A stretch of 64,000 nucleotides of DNA, taken from NCBI GenBank assembly GCA_963663975.2, contig CAXXRA010000011.1, positions 314,232 through 378,231 of the forward strand, read 5' to 3'. A program made the translations under genes and the position numbers. The stretch is from JANQRX01 sp963663975 (lineage in GTDB: Bacteria; Pseudomonadota; Alphaproteobacteria; Rhizobiales; Kaistiaceae). Below, one piece after another: positions 46,562 through 57,176 of this stretch (its first letter is position 1; every line of letters starts with the position of its first letter). The notes under the pieces were generated by a model, which was not told the DNA's origin, did no database searches, and saw only the letters and a list, made by a program, of their open reading frames with translations.

Positions 46562-47212
46562 GTCGATTTTGAGTGCCGCCAGTCGCATATCGAGATAATC
46601 GGTGCAGTTGCCGATCAATTTATCAACGTCGTTTTCGAAAAAGTGGTTGGCGCTTGGGATGATCCGGTGATCGATCACGATGCCTTTCTGCGACTTCAAT
46701 TTGTCGACCAGCACCTGAACGTCCTTGCGCGGTACGACCTTGTCATGGTCACCGTGGATGATCAGCCCCGACGATGGGCAGGGCGCCAGAAACGAGAAAT
46801 CATGCAGATTGGCCGGTGGGGCGATTGAGATGAATCCTTCGATCTCGGGGCGCCGCATCAGCAACTGCATGCCGATCCAGGCGCCGAAGGAAAACCCGGC
46901 GACCCAGCAGGCCCGTGCATCCGGTTGAATGGATTGCGCCCAGTCCAGCGCTGCGGCGGCGTCGGACAATTCGCCGCCGCCATGATCGAAGGTGCCCTGG
47001 CTGCGCCCAACGCCTCGGAAGTTGAACCGAAGGGCCGAAAAGCCGCGCTTGGTGAACATGTAGAACAATTGGTAGACGATCTGATTGTTCATCGTGCCGC
47101 CGAACCGCGAGTGCGGATGCAGGATGATAGCGATCGGCGCGCTCCTCGTCTCCGCAGGCTGATAACGACCTTCCAGACGTCCGGCGGGTCCGGTGAGAAT
47201 GACTTCGGGCAT
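46559..47212 (-). CDS. Alpha/beta hydrolase
   Basis: A 217-aa serine hydrolase-fold protein: oxyanion region ILHPHSRFGG, nucleophile GFSFGAWIG, acid in HGDHDKVVP, and late His in SANHFFE. From memory this type precedes the SUF locus in many Rhizobiales. Substrate unknown. The start ATG at 47212 faces iscS across 226 bp. The stop TAG is formed by the end of MITE copy 3, so the original C-terminus may have differed slightly. Confidence 0.87.
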   Translation of the reverse strand: MPEVILTGPAGRLEGRYQPAETRSAPIAIILHPHSRFGGTMNNQIVYQLFYMFTKRGFSALRFNFRGVGRSQGTFDHGGGELSDAAAALDWAQSIQPDARACWVAGFSFGAWIGMQLLMRRPEIEGFISIAPPANLHDFSFLAPCPSSGLIIHGDHDKVVPRKDVQVLVDKLKSQKGIVIDHRIIPSANHFFENDVDKLIGNCTDYLDMRLAALKID

Positions 47213-47438
47213 TGATGGGGACTCTTTTCAATTCGCCCGGCATTTGACAGCGGGCAGCGCATCCAAACTGGTACTTTTTCGCCTGTTCCAGCCGCTCTTC
47301 CAGGCGCGGGGCGGCATTCATATCACAATCGATGGGGCCGGTTTCAAGCTTGTCGACATTGCAGCCGGCCTTCTGCCGCTCCATCTGTTAGACACAGACG
47401 AACGTCGCCGTCGACAACCGTGATTTTTTCAGCGAGCC

Positions 47439-48587
47439 ATGCAGCGGGTCTACCTCGACTACAACGCCACCGCACCGCTTTTGCCTGAGGCAAGGGCGGC
47501 GATGCTTGAAGTGATGGCACAGGTGGGAAATCCGTCGTCGGTTCACATGGAGGGTCGCCACGCCCGCGCCATCGTCGAGAAGGCAAGATCGGACGTGGCC
47601 GACCTGGTTGCCGCTGACCCGCGGCAGGTCACCTTCACCAGCGGCGGAAGCGAAGCGAACGCGTCCGTGTTGACCCCGAACTGGAGCAGGGATGGCCGGC
47701 CTCAGCGCTTCGACCATCTGGTCGTCAGCGCCGTGGAACATCCCTCGGTCCTGGCCGGTGGCCGGTTCCGGCCGGAGGCCGTCAAGGTCGCCGCCGTAGA
47801 CGGTGACGGCGTTGTTGACCTTTCGCGACTCGACCAACTCCTTGGCAACATGGACGGCAGGGCAGTCGTGTCGGTCATGCACGCCAACAACGAGACCGGC
47901 GTTATCCAGCCGATCACCGATGTGGCTCGCCTCGCTCATCGCCACGAAGCGCTGGTCCACAGCGATGCGGTTCAGGCCGTTGGTCGAATACCGGTCGATC
48001 TGGCGGCAAGCGGGGTCGACGTCATGACACTGTCGGCGCACAAGCTCGGCGGCCCGCCCGGATGCGGTGCGGTGATCCGAGCGCCGGACGCACCGACGTT
48101 CGAGCCTCTGGTGGGCGGTGGCGGCCAGGAATCGCGCCTGCGCGCGGGAACGGAGAACGTTGTCGCCATCGCCGGCTTCGGCGCTACGGCACGCGCCTCC
48201 CGTTTCGACGAGGCGAGGTCGTCGAACTGGCGCGCATTGGTGGCTCGGCTCAAACAGGAGATCGGTCCGCGGTCCACGGTCTTTGGCGGTGGCTCGCACA
48301 TGCGGTTGCCACAGACCCTGTGTTTCGGCGTCGAGGGCGCCTTGGCCGAGACCCTGGTCATCGCCCTCGACCTGGAAGGCGTGGCGGTGTCGTCGGGCGC
48401 CGCCTGCTCGTCCGGAAAGGTCGGCCCGAGCCACGTGCTGGCCGCCATGGGCGTCCCCGGCAGACTTGCGAAATCAGCTATTCGTGTCAGTTTGGGCTGG
48501 GATTCCGATGAATCGAGCTTAGATTTATTCGCGACAGCGTGGCGGAACGTGATAAGGCACATCGCGCTGGAGACATCGTCGGCTTGA
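47439..48587 (+). CDS. iscS: Cysteine desulfurase (IscS/NifS type), first gene of the SUF operon
   Basis: A PLP enzyme that releases sulfur from cysteine for cluster assembly (382 aa). VYLDYNATAPL and GNPSSVHMEGR open it; HANNETGVIQPI carries the substrate region; the PLP Lys is in TLSAHKLGGPPG and the active-site Cys in SGAACSSGKVGPSHVL on a class I loop. It differs from sufS at 52.7 kb, so the locus has two desulfurases. A small CGGCTT/AAGCCG hairpin overlaps its stop codon (48580-48594). Confidence 0.93.
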   Translation: MQRVYLDYNATAPLLPEARAAMLEVMAQVGNPSSVHMEGRHARAIVEKARSDVADLVAADPRQVTFTSGGSEANASVLTPNWSRDGRPQRFDHLVVSAVEHPSVLAGGRFRPEAVKVAAVDGDGVVDLSRLDQLLGNMDGRAVVSVMHANNETGVIQPITDVARLAHRHEALVHSDAVQAVGRIPVDLAASGVDVMTLSAHKLGGPPGCGAVIRAPDAPTFEPLVGGGGQESRLRAGTENVVAIAGFGATARASRFDEARSSNWRALVARLKQEIGPRSTVFGGGSHMRLPQTLCFGVEGALAETLVIALDLEGVAVSSGAACSSGKVGPSHVLAAMGVPGRLAKSAIRVSLGWDSDESSLDLFATAWRNVIRHIALETSSA

Positions 48588-48642
48588 AAAGCCGCACCTG
48601 CTCAACCCGCGGTCCTTGAAACCGCTGTGGATGGAGTGAGAA

Positions 48643-50108
<1,466 letters not shown>

Positions 50109-50112
<4 letters not shown>

Positions 50113-50648
50113 TGAGCGAAAATGCCAAGCCTGTCGTCAACGTCGACGACCTCGATCTCAATGATTTCGGCCACGGCGAGAAGTTCGGCGCCAAGCTTGG
50201 TCAGATCGGCGCGCTGATCGGCGCGGAGGCGATGGGCTGCATGCTGATCGTGGTCGAACCGGGCAAGGCCGCCTTCCCCTTTCACGTTCATCACGCCAAC
50301 GAGGAGATGTTCGTGATCCTGGAAGGGAGCGGCGAGTATCGCTTCGGCGAAGCGGTCCACGACATCCGCGCCGGCGATGTCCTGGCCGCCCCGGCGGGCG
50401 GGCCCGACGTCGCTCACCAGATCACCAATACCGGCTCATCGACCATGAAATATCTCGGGCTGTCGACGAAGATCGGTCCCGAAGTGCCCGAGTATCCCGA
50501 TTCCGGCAAATTCGGCGTGATGTCGCGATTCGACCGATCGAAGCCGGACTCCGGCGGCATTCGCTTTATCGGCCGCCTGGCCAGCGGCCTCGACTATTGG
50601 GACGGCGAAGGCGACGAGGCCACGCCGGCGGTCGCAAACAAGGGCTGA
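50109..50648 (+). CDS. Cupin domain protein encoded inside the SUF operon
   Basis: A 179-aa single-cupin protein: motif 1 is FPFHVHHANEEMFVILEGSG with the metal His and Glu residues, motif 2 is IRAGDVLAAPAGGPDVAHQI with the last His. It is coupled to sufB (4-bp overlap) and followed by sufC 15 bp later, so it is co-expressed with the SUF machinery. I know of no standard SUF component of this type; a redox, iron-delivery or small-molecule role is possible but unproven. Confidence 0.88.
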
Positions 50649-50663
50649 GACGAAATTTCGATC

Positions 50664-51413
50664 ATGCTTGAAATCAGTAACCTCCACGTGTCGGTCGACG
50701 GCCGCCAGATCCTGCGCGGCATCGATCTCAACCTCGCCGCCGGCGAGGTTCACGCCATCATGGGGCCGAACGGTTCCGGCAAGTCGACGCTGGCCTACGT
50801 TCTGGCTGGCCGCGAGGGATACGATGTCACCGACGGGTCGATCACGTTCAAGGGCGAGGATCTGCTTGAAAAAGAGCCCGACGAGCGCGCCGCCGACGGG
50901 CTGTTCCTCGCCTTTCAGTATCCGATTGAAATCCCCGGCGTGGCGGGCATGACCTTTCTCAAGGCGGCGCTCAACGCCATCAGGAAAAAACGGGGCCTGG
51001 AAGAGATTTCGACGCCCGACTTCGTCCGCAAGACCAGGGAGGTTGCCGAGCGCCTTGAAGTGACACAGGAAATGCTCCGCCGCCCGCTTAATGTCGGGTT
51101 TTCCGGTGGTGAGAAAAAGCGCAACGAGATCATGCAGATGGCGTTGCTGGAACCGTCGCTTTGCGTGATGGACGAAACCGATTCCGGTCTGGATATCGAT
51201 GCCCTGCGCGTGGTCGCCAAGGGTGTCAACCAGATGCGCTCCGGTGACCGCGGTATCATCGTCATCACCCATTATCAGCGCCTGCTGAACCACATCGTGC
51301 CGGATTTCGTGCACGTGCTGTCGCAGGGGCGCATCGCGCGCTCCGGTGGCAAGGAACTGGCGCTCGAGCTCGAGGAGAGGGGCTACGGCGAATTCGCCGG
51401 CGAGGCCGCCTGA
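50664..51413 (+). CDS. sufC: Fe-S cluster assembly ATPase SufC
   Basis: The ABC-type ATPase of SufBCD (249 aa). Walker A is MGPNGSGKSTLA, the Q-loop region FLAFQYPIEIPGV, signature VGFSGGEKKRNEI, Walker B LCVMDETDSGLDID, H-loop IIVITHYQRLL. Normal length and spacing in the operon. Confidence 0.97.
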   Translation: MLEISNLHVSVDGRQILRGIDLNLAAGEVHAIMGPNGSGKSTLAYVLAGREGYDVTDGSITFKGEDLLEKEPDERAADGLFLAFQYPIEIPGVAGMTFLKAALNAIRKKRGLEEISTPDFVRKTREVAERLEVTQEMLRRPLNVGFSGGEKKRNEIMQMALLEPSLCVMDETDSGLDIDALRVVAKGVNQMRSGDRGIIVITHYQRLLNHIVPDFVHVLSQGRIARSGGKELALELEERGYGEFAGEAA

Positions 51414-51421
51414 GGGACCCG

Positions 51422-52744
51422 GTGAACGAGCAAGTCAACATTCGCTCCACCGTCGAAGACGCATTGGCGGCGGCCTTCGCCGACGCTCGCGCCGCGCTTC
51501 CGGGCGGCCCGGCCACGCGGGCGTGGCGGGACGCGGCCTTTGCCAGCTTTGACGCATCGGGATTACCGCACCGGCGGATCGAGGCGTGGAAATATACCGA
51601 TCTGCGCCGCCTGATGCGGGTTGCCGCACCGCCGGCGGATCTCGCCGACCCACAGGTTCTGGCAAGCCTGTCGCAAACCGATCCGCTGGCCGGACTTGAG
51701 AGGGCGCGCATCGTCCTTGCCAATGGCCGCTATCTTCGTGACCTGTCCGACGTAAGCGGTGCCGACGGCCTTACGGTGGAAGATTTCGCCGACGCGCTGG
51801 GGGGCGAACCCGATGGCTCCGATGGGCTGGCCGATGATGGTGATCCGCTGGTCAAGCTCAACACCGCATTCGTCCAGGGTGGCGTTGTCGTCACATTGGC
51901 GCCGGATGCAGATCCGGTGCTGCCGGTGGAGATCGTGCACCTGACGGCGGTCGACAAGCCGGCTGCAGCAACACCACGTGTGATCGTCAGACTTGGCGAG
52001 AATGCGCGCGGCCGGATCATTGAAACCTATCGCGGGCCGGACGGTGTTGCCTACCAGGTGAACGCGCTGACCGCACTCGATCTTGGCGCCGGCGCGCGGC
52101 TCGAATGGTCGCGAATCCAGGCCGAAGGCGATCTCTCACAGCATATTTCAAGTTTCTTCGGACGTCTTGATCGCGACGCAGCGCTGAACCATTTGGCCGT
52201 CAATGGCGGTGCGGCACTGTGGCGATGGCAGGGCCGGGTCGTTGTCGCCGGCGAGGGAGCCGACGCCGTCTTCTCGGCCGCCACGCTGCTTGGCGGCGAT
52301 AATCACGGTGACACCAAACTCACCGTCACCCATACCGCCGGGCACTCGACCAGCCGCGAATTGTTCAAGAGCGTTGTTGACGGGCGCGCCCAAGGGGCGT
52401 TCCAGGGCCTGATCGAAGTCGGCCGGGATGCGCAGAAGACCGACGCCCGGATGATGAGCCAGGCGCTGCTTTTGTCGGACGAGGCCCAGTTCGCATCCAA
52501 ACCGGAACTCGAGATCTTCGCCGACGATGTCCAGTGCGGGCACGGATCGACCACCGGTCAGCTTGACGAAGCCCATCTGTTCTATCTGATGTCACGCGGT
52601 ATCCCGCGAGCCGCCGCCGCCCGGCTCCTGATCGAGGCGTTTCTCGACGATGCGATCGACGCGCTCGAGGACGGTGCTGTGGCCGCGGCCCTACGCCGGA
52701 TCGTTGCCGACTGGCTGGCGCGCAAACCGCGGAGTTCGTCATGA
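51422..52744 (+). CDS. sufD: Fe-S cluster assembly protein SufD
   Basis: The SufB paralogue that completes SufBC2D (440 aa). The start (GTG 51422) follows sufC by 8 bp. The N-terminus RRIEAWKYTDLRRLMRV is characteristic, and the beta-helix core contains IQAEGDLSQHISSFFGRLDR and the C-terminal block VQCGHGSTTGQLDEAHLFYL with its His. It overlaps sufS by 4 bp. Confidence 0.96.
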   Translation: MNEQVNIRSTVEDALAAAFADARAALPGGPATRAWRDAAFASFDASGLPHRRIEAWKYTDLRRLMRVAAPPADLADPQVLASLSQTDPLAGLERARIVLANGRYLRDLSDVSGADGLTVEDFADALGGEPDGSDGLADDGDPLVKLNTAFVQGGVVVTLAPDADPVLPVEIVHLTAVDKPAAATPRVIVRLGENARGRIIETYRGPDGVAYQVNALTALDLGAGARLEWSRIQAEGDLSQHISSFFGRLDRDAALNHLAVNGGAALWRWQGRVVVAGEGADAVFSAATLLGGDNHGDTKLTVTHTAGHSTSRELFKSVVDGRAQGAFQGLIEVGRDAQKTDARMMSQALLLSDEAQFASKPELEIFADDVQCGHGSTTGQLDEAHLFYLMSRGIPRAAAARLLIEAFLDDAIDALEDGAVAAALRRIVADWLARKPRSSS

Positions 52745-53988
52745 GCGCGGTGGCGGAGGCGATCAGCCGGGCCTACGACGTCGAGGCGATCCGGTCCGAC
52801 TTCCCGATCCTGTCGCGGGAGGTGTATGGAAAACCATTGACGTATCTCGACAACGCGGCCTCCGCGCAGAAACCCAGGACAGTGATCGACGCCGTGTCTC
52901 ACGCGTACTCGTCCGAATACGCGAATGTTCATCGCGGCCTCCATTTCCTGTCCAACGCCGCGACCGAGGCCTATGAGTCCGCCCGGGAGACGGTGCGCGC
53001 GTTCATCAATGCCGCCCACGGCGACGAGATCATTTTTACCGCGAACGCCACCGCGGCGATCAACCTGGTTGCCTCGTCCTACGGCGGCACGGTGATCGGC
53101 GAGGGCGACGAGATCGTCCTGTCGATCATGGAGCATCACTCCAACATCGTGCCGTGGAACTTTCATCGTGAGCACAAGGGCGCGGTGATCAAATGGGCGC
53201 CGGTCGCCGAGGATGGATCGTTTCGGCTGGATCAGCTGCGAGCGCTGCTGACCCCGCGCACAAGAATGGTGGCAATCACCCATATGTCGAATGTGCTGGG
53301 AACCGTGGTCCCGATCAATGAGGTCTGTCGTATCGCCCACGAGCGTGGCATTGCGGTGCTGATCGACGGCAGCCAGGGAGCGGTCCACCTGCCGGTCGAC
53401 GTTCAGGAAATCGACTGCGATTTTTACGCCTTCACAGGTCACAAGCTGTACGGTCCCAGTGGGATTGGTGTTCTCTACGGGAAACGCCAGCGGCTGAATG
53501 CCATGCCGCCTTACGTAGGCGGAGGAGAAATGATCGCCGACGTTACCGAGGATCGGGTCACCTACGCCGATCCGCCCCAGCGCTTTGAAGCGGGCACCCC
53601 GCCGATCGTGCAGGCGATCGGGCTGGCCGCGGCGATCGACTATGTCGAGGGTATCGGCCGGGATCGGATCGCCGCGCACGAGGCCGGATTGCGCGACTAC
53701 GCCCGCGATAGCCTGAGCCGCATCAACAGCTTGACAATCCACGGAGACGCGGCGGACAAGGGCGGGATTTTTTCGTTCAACCTGGCCGGCGCCCATGCCC
53801 ACGACGTTTCCACGATCATCGATCGCGCCGGCGTCGCCGTTCGCGCCGGCACCCATTGCGCCCAGCCGCTTCTTGCCCGGTATGGCGTGACGGCGACGTG
53901 CCGGGCGTCCTTCGGGCTTTACAACACCACCGAAGACGTCGACCGGCTCGTCGCCGCGCTTGGCAAGGCAGCGGACTTCTTTGCATGA
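52741..53988 (+). CDS. sufS: Cysteine desulfurase SufS
   Basis: A class II desulfurase (415 aa). YLDNAASAQKPRTVID and YANVHRGLHFLSNAAT begin it; the PLP Lys is in YAFTGHKLYGPSGIGVLY and the catalytic Cys in VRAGTHCAQPLLARYG. It transfers persulfide to the SUF scaffold, normally through SufE or SufU; neither is in view. It overlaps sufD by 4 bp. Confidence 0.97.
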   Translation: MSAVAEAISRAYDVEAIRSDFPILSREVYGKPLTYLDNAASAQKPRTVIDAVSHAYSSEYANVHRGLHFLSNAATEAYESARETVRAFINAAHGDEIIFTANATAAINLVASSYGGTVIGEGDEIVLSIMEHHSNIVPWNFHREHKGAVIKWAPVAEDGSFRLDQLRALLTPRTRMVAITHMSNVLGTVVPINEVCRIAHERGIAVLIDGSQGAVHLPVDVQEIDCDFYAFTGHKLYGPSGIGVLYGKRQRLNAMPPYVGGGEMIADVTEDRVTYADPPQRFEAGTPPIVQAIGLAAAIDYVEGIGRDRIAAHEAGLRDYARDSLSRINSLTIHGDAADKGGIFSFNLAGAHAHDVSTIIDRAGVAVRAGTHCAQPLLARYGVTATCRASFGLYNTTEDVDRLVAALGKAADFFA

Positions 53989-53997
53989 GGTGCGGAT

Positions 53998-54414
53998 GTG
54001 GATGACGTGATCAAGACCATTTCCGAAGTACCATCGACGCCATCGGCGCCGTCAGCGCCGGCTTCCGTCCAACCCCAGGCGGTTGGCTCCGCGATCCCTG
54101 CCGATGAGCTGGACCGCCTCACCCGCGACATCATCGCGGCGCTGAAATCGGTGTACGATCCCGAAATTCCATCCGATATCTATGAACTTGGCCTGATCTA
54201 CAAGGTTGACGTCGACGATGACCGAAACGTGGCGGTGGAGATGACTTTGACGGCGCCCGGGTGCCCGGTCGCCGGCGAGATGCCGGGTTGGGTGGAGAAC
54301 GCGGTCAGCCTGGTGCCGGGGATCGCCAATGTCACGGTGGACATGGTTTTCGATCCGCCTTGGACGCCGGAACTGATGTCGGATGAGGCCAAGGTAGCGC
54401 TCGATTGGTACTGA
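53998..54414 (+). CDS. SufT-like MIP18/DUF59 iron-sulfur assembly protein
   Basis: A 138-aa protein with a Pro/Ser/Ala-rich N-terminal tail of about 35 residues and the DUF59 domain: ALKSVYDPEIPSDIYELGLI, then MTLTAPGCPVAGEMP with the conserved Cys. Members mature Fe-S proteins under high demand. The start is GTG 53998, 9 bp after sufS. Confidence 0.92.
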   Translation: MDDVIKTISEVPSTPSAPSAPASVQPQAVGSAIPADELDRLTRDIIAALKSVYDPEIPSDIYELGLIYKVDVDDDRNVAVEMTLTAPGCPVAGEMPGWVENAVSLVPGIANVTVDMVFDPPWTPELMSDEAKVALDWY

Positions 54415-54510
54415 TCGGCTTGGCGGCGCTTGCCGGGGAGCCGTATTGGTACCATCTTAGGAACTGAATCAGGATTGCGCCGGGTTCCAGCGCGCAACAA
54501 GGGACCGAAA

Positions 54511-54882
54511 ATGTCGCATGTGGGACCGCAGCCGGCGGTGATCCAACTGACCGAGAAGGCGGCCGCCCGCGTTCGCGAAATCGTCGATTCGGACGAACGA
54601 TCGCTGGCCGGCGTCCGGGTGGGCGTCAAGAACGCCGGTTGTGCCGGCATGGCCTATACGCTTGATCCGGTCGAGACGCCCGATTTCGGCGACGATGTTG
54701 TCGATAGCCATGGCGTGACCGTTTACATCGATCCCAAAGCGGTGCTTTTTCTGCTTGGCAGCACGATGGATTTCGAAACCACCAAGCTCCGCTCCGGTTT
54801 CGTGTTTCAAAATCCCAATGAAGTGTCGTCGTGCGGCTGCGGTGAGTCGGTGATGCTCAAGGAAGCCCCGGCCGACGCCTGA
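54511..54882 (+). CDS. sufA: A-type iron-sulfur carrier SufA/ErpA-like
   Basis: A 123-aa A-type carrier that delivers clusters to apo-proteins. The start ATG 54511 gives MSHVGPQPAVIQLTEKAAAR; the three ligand Cys are in KNAGCAGMAY and near the C-terminus in SSCGCGES. It closes the SUF operon; the interval from sufT is 96 bp. Confidence 0.95.
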   Translation: MSHVGPQPAVIQLTEKAAARVREIVDSDERSLAGVRVGVKNAGCAGMAYTLDPVETPDFGDDVVDSHGVTVYIDPKAVLFLLGSTMDFETTKLRSGFVFQNPNEVSSCGCGESVMLKEAPADA

Positions 54883-54901
54883 CGCTAGCGGGGGCGCCAC
54901 G

Positions 54902-55105
54902 ATGACCGGCAGCTTTGAAGATCACCTGAATGACCTGTTCGCACCCCTGGGCGGCGTCACCCTTCGCAAGATGTTCGGCGGCCTTGGCATTTTCAGGGAA
55001 GGGGTGATGTTCGGCCCGGTCGCCGACGAGACCCTCCACCTCAAAGTCGACGCGGTCAACCAGCCGGATTTCGAGTCCGACAGAAAGCGGTATCTGTTGC
55101 GTTGA
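54902..55105 (+). pseudogene. TfoX N-terminal domain protein, 3'-truncated at the integrated element
   Basis: Only 67 residues of a domain that is usually about 100-110 aa: MTGSFEDHLNDLFAPLGGVT, RKMFGGLGIFREGVMFG and DETLHLKVDAVNQPDFE follow the TfoX pattern, but after FESD the sequence changes to RKRYLLR and stops inside a direct repeat. The missing half (the PF..Y....R..MSYW region) is not in the window. The junction at about 55080-55100 probably marks insertion of the element. Confidence 0.8.
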
Positions 55106-55170
55106 TAAAGCGCCGGCACTCGTTGATAACCCCTTTTTCCCAAACGATAAATTGCGCTCGCTAATAACCG
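55101..55170. repeat. Phased direct repeats at the element junction
   Basis: GTTGATAA at 55101, GTTGATAA at 55122 and an ACGATAA variant at 55144 repeat with exactly 21-bp phasing (GATAA at 55104, 55125, 55146); a weaker CTAATAA follows at 55161. They precede the integrase gene, the position and helical phasing expected for integrase or excisionase arm-type binding sites. Confidence 0.6.
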
Positions 55171-55241
55171 CTTGCGTTGACGGCGGTTGACCAACTATCT
55201 TGTCTATCCGTTGCCACGTTGCTGCCATGGAGGGACTGAAC

Positions 55242-56435
55242 ATGAGCACTGATAGGCAATCCGCAGCGCTCACGGAGCGCAGAATCAGAGACGCCAGGCC
55301 GCGTGCGGAGGCCTGGACTCTTTGGGATTCCGGCATAAAGGGGTTTGGCGTCCGCATGTCGCCCGGCGGCACAAAGTCCTACCTGTTGATGTATCGGGCC
55401 GGCGGCCGTCTGCGCCGTTGGACGTTCGGGCGCGTTGGAGAAATGAGCCTGGCCGATGCCCGCCACGTTGCCCGGGAAGAAATGGCGTTGATCCGGCTCG
55501 GCCGGGGCGACCCCGCCGGCAAGCGGCAAGAGGCGGCTGCGGCGCCAACCGTGGGCGATGGGCTCGCCCGTTATTTCGCCGAGTACGCGCCGGCCCGCGT
55601 CGAGGCCGGGCGGCTGACAGAGCGCACCTTGATCGACTACCGGGGCCAGGCGCGGCGCACGGTCGCCCCGGCACTCGGGAATATCAAGATCGCCGATGTC
55701 ACGCGGGCCGATGTAGAGATCGCAGTCGCCAGGATCGCGCCGGTTCAACGGTCGCGCACGCTGGCGCTGATTTCGATGCTGTTCAATCTATTCGAGACTT
55801 GGGAATACCGCCCGCAGCATACGAACCCGGCACGCGGGATCGAGAAGGTGCGGGAGGAACCCCGCGATCGCACGCTAAGTCCGAGTGAAACCACCGCGCT
55901 CGGGGCGGCGCTCGCGGCCTGTGACCGCCCACTGGAAGCCAGCACTATCCGGTTTTTAATGCTGACGGGCTGGCGTACTGGCGAGGCCCTGGGGCTGCGT
56001 TGGGATCACGTCAATTTCGAGACTGGCGAGATCGTGTTGCCCTCGACCAAGACCGGCCGCGACGTTCGCAGACTTGCCGGCCTTGCCCTTCAAGTGGTCG
56101 CCGGCATGCCGCGTATCCATGGCGATGATCGGGTGTTTCCGGTTCGCCGTGACACGCTGCGCCGGCATTTCAAGCTCGCATGCAAGGCAGCCGATATTGC
56201 CGATTGCACCGTTCACGACCTGCGCCGCACCTTCGCCAGCAACGCCGCCAACGCGGGATTGTCGGTGCTGGTGTTGAGAGACTTGTTGGGCCACAAGACG
56301 CTCGCCATGGCAAACCGTTATGCCCGGCGCTCGGGAACGGCGCTCTACGACGCTCAAGACGCTGGCGCCGAGCGCATGGCGGCGTTGCTGGCCGGCAAGG
56401 CTGGCGTTGTCGTGCCGTTCGGCAACAAAGGGTAG
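55242..56435 (+). CDS. Tyrosine recombinase / phage integrase
   Basis: A 397-aa site-specific recombinase. The N-terminal arm-binding domain (LTERRIRDARPRAEAWTLWD, then GFGVRMSPGGTKSYLLMYRA) is of the DUF4102/P4-type; a SAM-like core-binding domain follows; the catalytic domain has Arg in LTGWRTGEALGLRW, HDLRRTFASNAAN, LGHKTLAMANRYAR with the His and nucleophile Tyr. Start ATG 55242 has GGAGGGA upstream. All catalytic residues are present. Confidence 0.95.
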   Translation: MSTDRQSAALTERRIRDARPRAEAWTLWDSGIKGFGVRMSPGGTKSYLLMYRAGGRLRRWTFGRVGEMSLADARHVAREEMALIRLGRGDPAGKRQEAAAAPTVGDGLARYFAEYAPARVEAGRLTERTLIDYRGQARRTVAPALGNIKIADVTRADVEIAVARIAPVQRSRTLALISMLFNLFETWEYRPQHTNPARGIEKVREEPRDRTLSPSETTALGAALAACDRPLEASTIRFLMLTGWRTGEALGLRWDHVNFETGEIVLPSTKTGRDVRRLAGLALQVVAGMPRIHGDDRVFPVRRDTLRRHFKLACKAADIADCTVHDLRRTFASNAANAGLSVLVLRDLLGHKTLAMANRYARRSGTALYDAQDAGAERMAALLAGKAGVVVPFGNKG

Positions 56436-56948
56436 GGCGGCGCGGGCGCATGTAGCGTGTCCCAGTGACAAAGATAGAGAATCCTGTTGACGGCGGCGGC
56501 GCTGGCTCGTAAACTCGCCACGTGGCGAAACAGCCTACGACGCATGAAGTGTATGAGTCTGGCGATGCCGGGGCCTGGCAAACCTGGTGGCGGCGGCGCT
56601 TCATGCGGAAGGGCGCAGGTCGCCTGGCCCGGGGAACAGGCCCGCAGACGGATAGCAGGGAGAGTGCGGAGTGGAGTGTGGAACAGCGGCGCCGCTTTGC
56701 CAGCGGAGTTGACTGGGATCCTGACTCAGCCACCGGCTTGACGGCACCGCAAGCGAGGCCATCCGACGGTTCAAGAGGGTGAACGAAAACCACCCTGAAA
56801 ACTCGTGTTTGGAACAGCCCTAGGGAAAGGGGAACTGCGCGCCTAGCGGCGGCCAGCATCCCCTCTCTCCCACGGTGGCGCAGGCCAAGCGCGGTCAATC
56901 AGGAGGGTCAACGCACCCAACTTGAATCCTGTTGGAGGCCAACGCCCC
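56436..56948. other. Integrase-excisionase interval
   Basis: About 510 bp. One rightward frame from GTG 56522 to 56782 (VAKQPTTHEVYESGDAGAWQ...) is possible but has no recognisable family and no ribosome site; a long reverse frame here is antisense to the integrase. The bases around 56455-56480 (GTGTCCCAGTGACAAAGATA) resemble an insertion-sequence end, but no partner was found. Confidence 0.4.
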
Positions 56949-57167
56949 ATGACTACAATCACACATTTTGACGACACCAAGCTCTATCACACGAGCGATC
57001 CGCTGTTGGAGCAGTTCGGCCGGCCGCAAACCTGGCGCCTGTGGCGCGCCAAGAATAAAGGCCCGAGCTATCTGAAAGTCGGCGGCCGCGTTTTTTATAG
57101 CGGCGCCGAGTTGAATAAATGGCTCGCCATAAGCGTGGTCGAGTTGACCGCTCCTTGGCCGGTCTGA
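56949..57167 (+). CDS. Excisionase-like helix-turn-helix protein
   Basis: A 72-aa DNA-binding protein. ATG 56949 follows GGAGG at 10 nt. The core DPLLEQFGRPQTWRLWRAKN, then KVGGRVFYSGAELNKWL, matches the winged helix-turn-helix of the AlpA/Xis type used for excision or prophage regulation. The position between integrase and the operon suits a directionality factor. Confidence 0.75.
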   Translation: MTTITHFDDTKLYHTSDPLLEQFGRPQTWRLWRAKNKGPSYLKVGGRVFYSGAELNKWLAISVVELTAPWPV

Positions 57168-57176
57168 GCGGTCTTC

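Noticed and set aside
55101..55170. Short CRISPR-like repeat array
   Set aside because: Repeats are only 7-8 bp with 13-bp gaps, no cas genes; better explained as recombinase binding sites.
55080..55241. tRNA gene as attachment site of the phage-like element
   Set aside because: No cloverleaf or T-loop sequence was found at the junction; the broken gene is tfoX.
56170..56898. 242-aa reverse frame across the integrase end
   Set aside because: Antisense to the catalytic domain of an intact integrase and of shadow-like composition.
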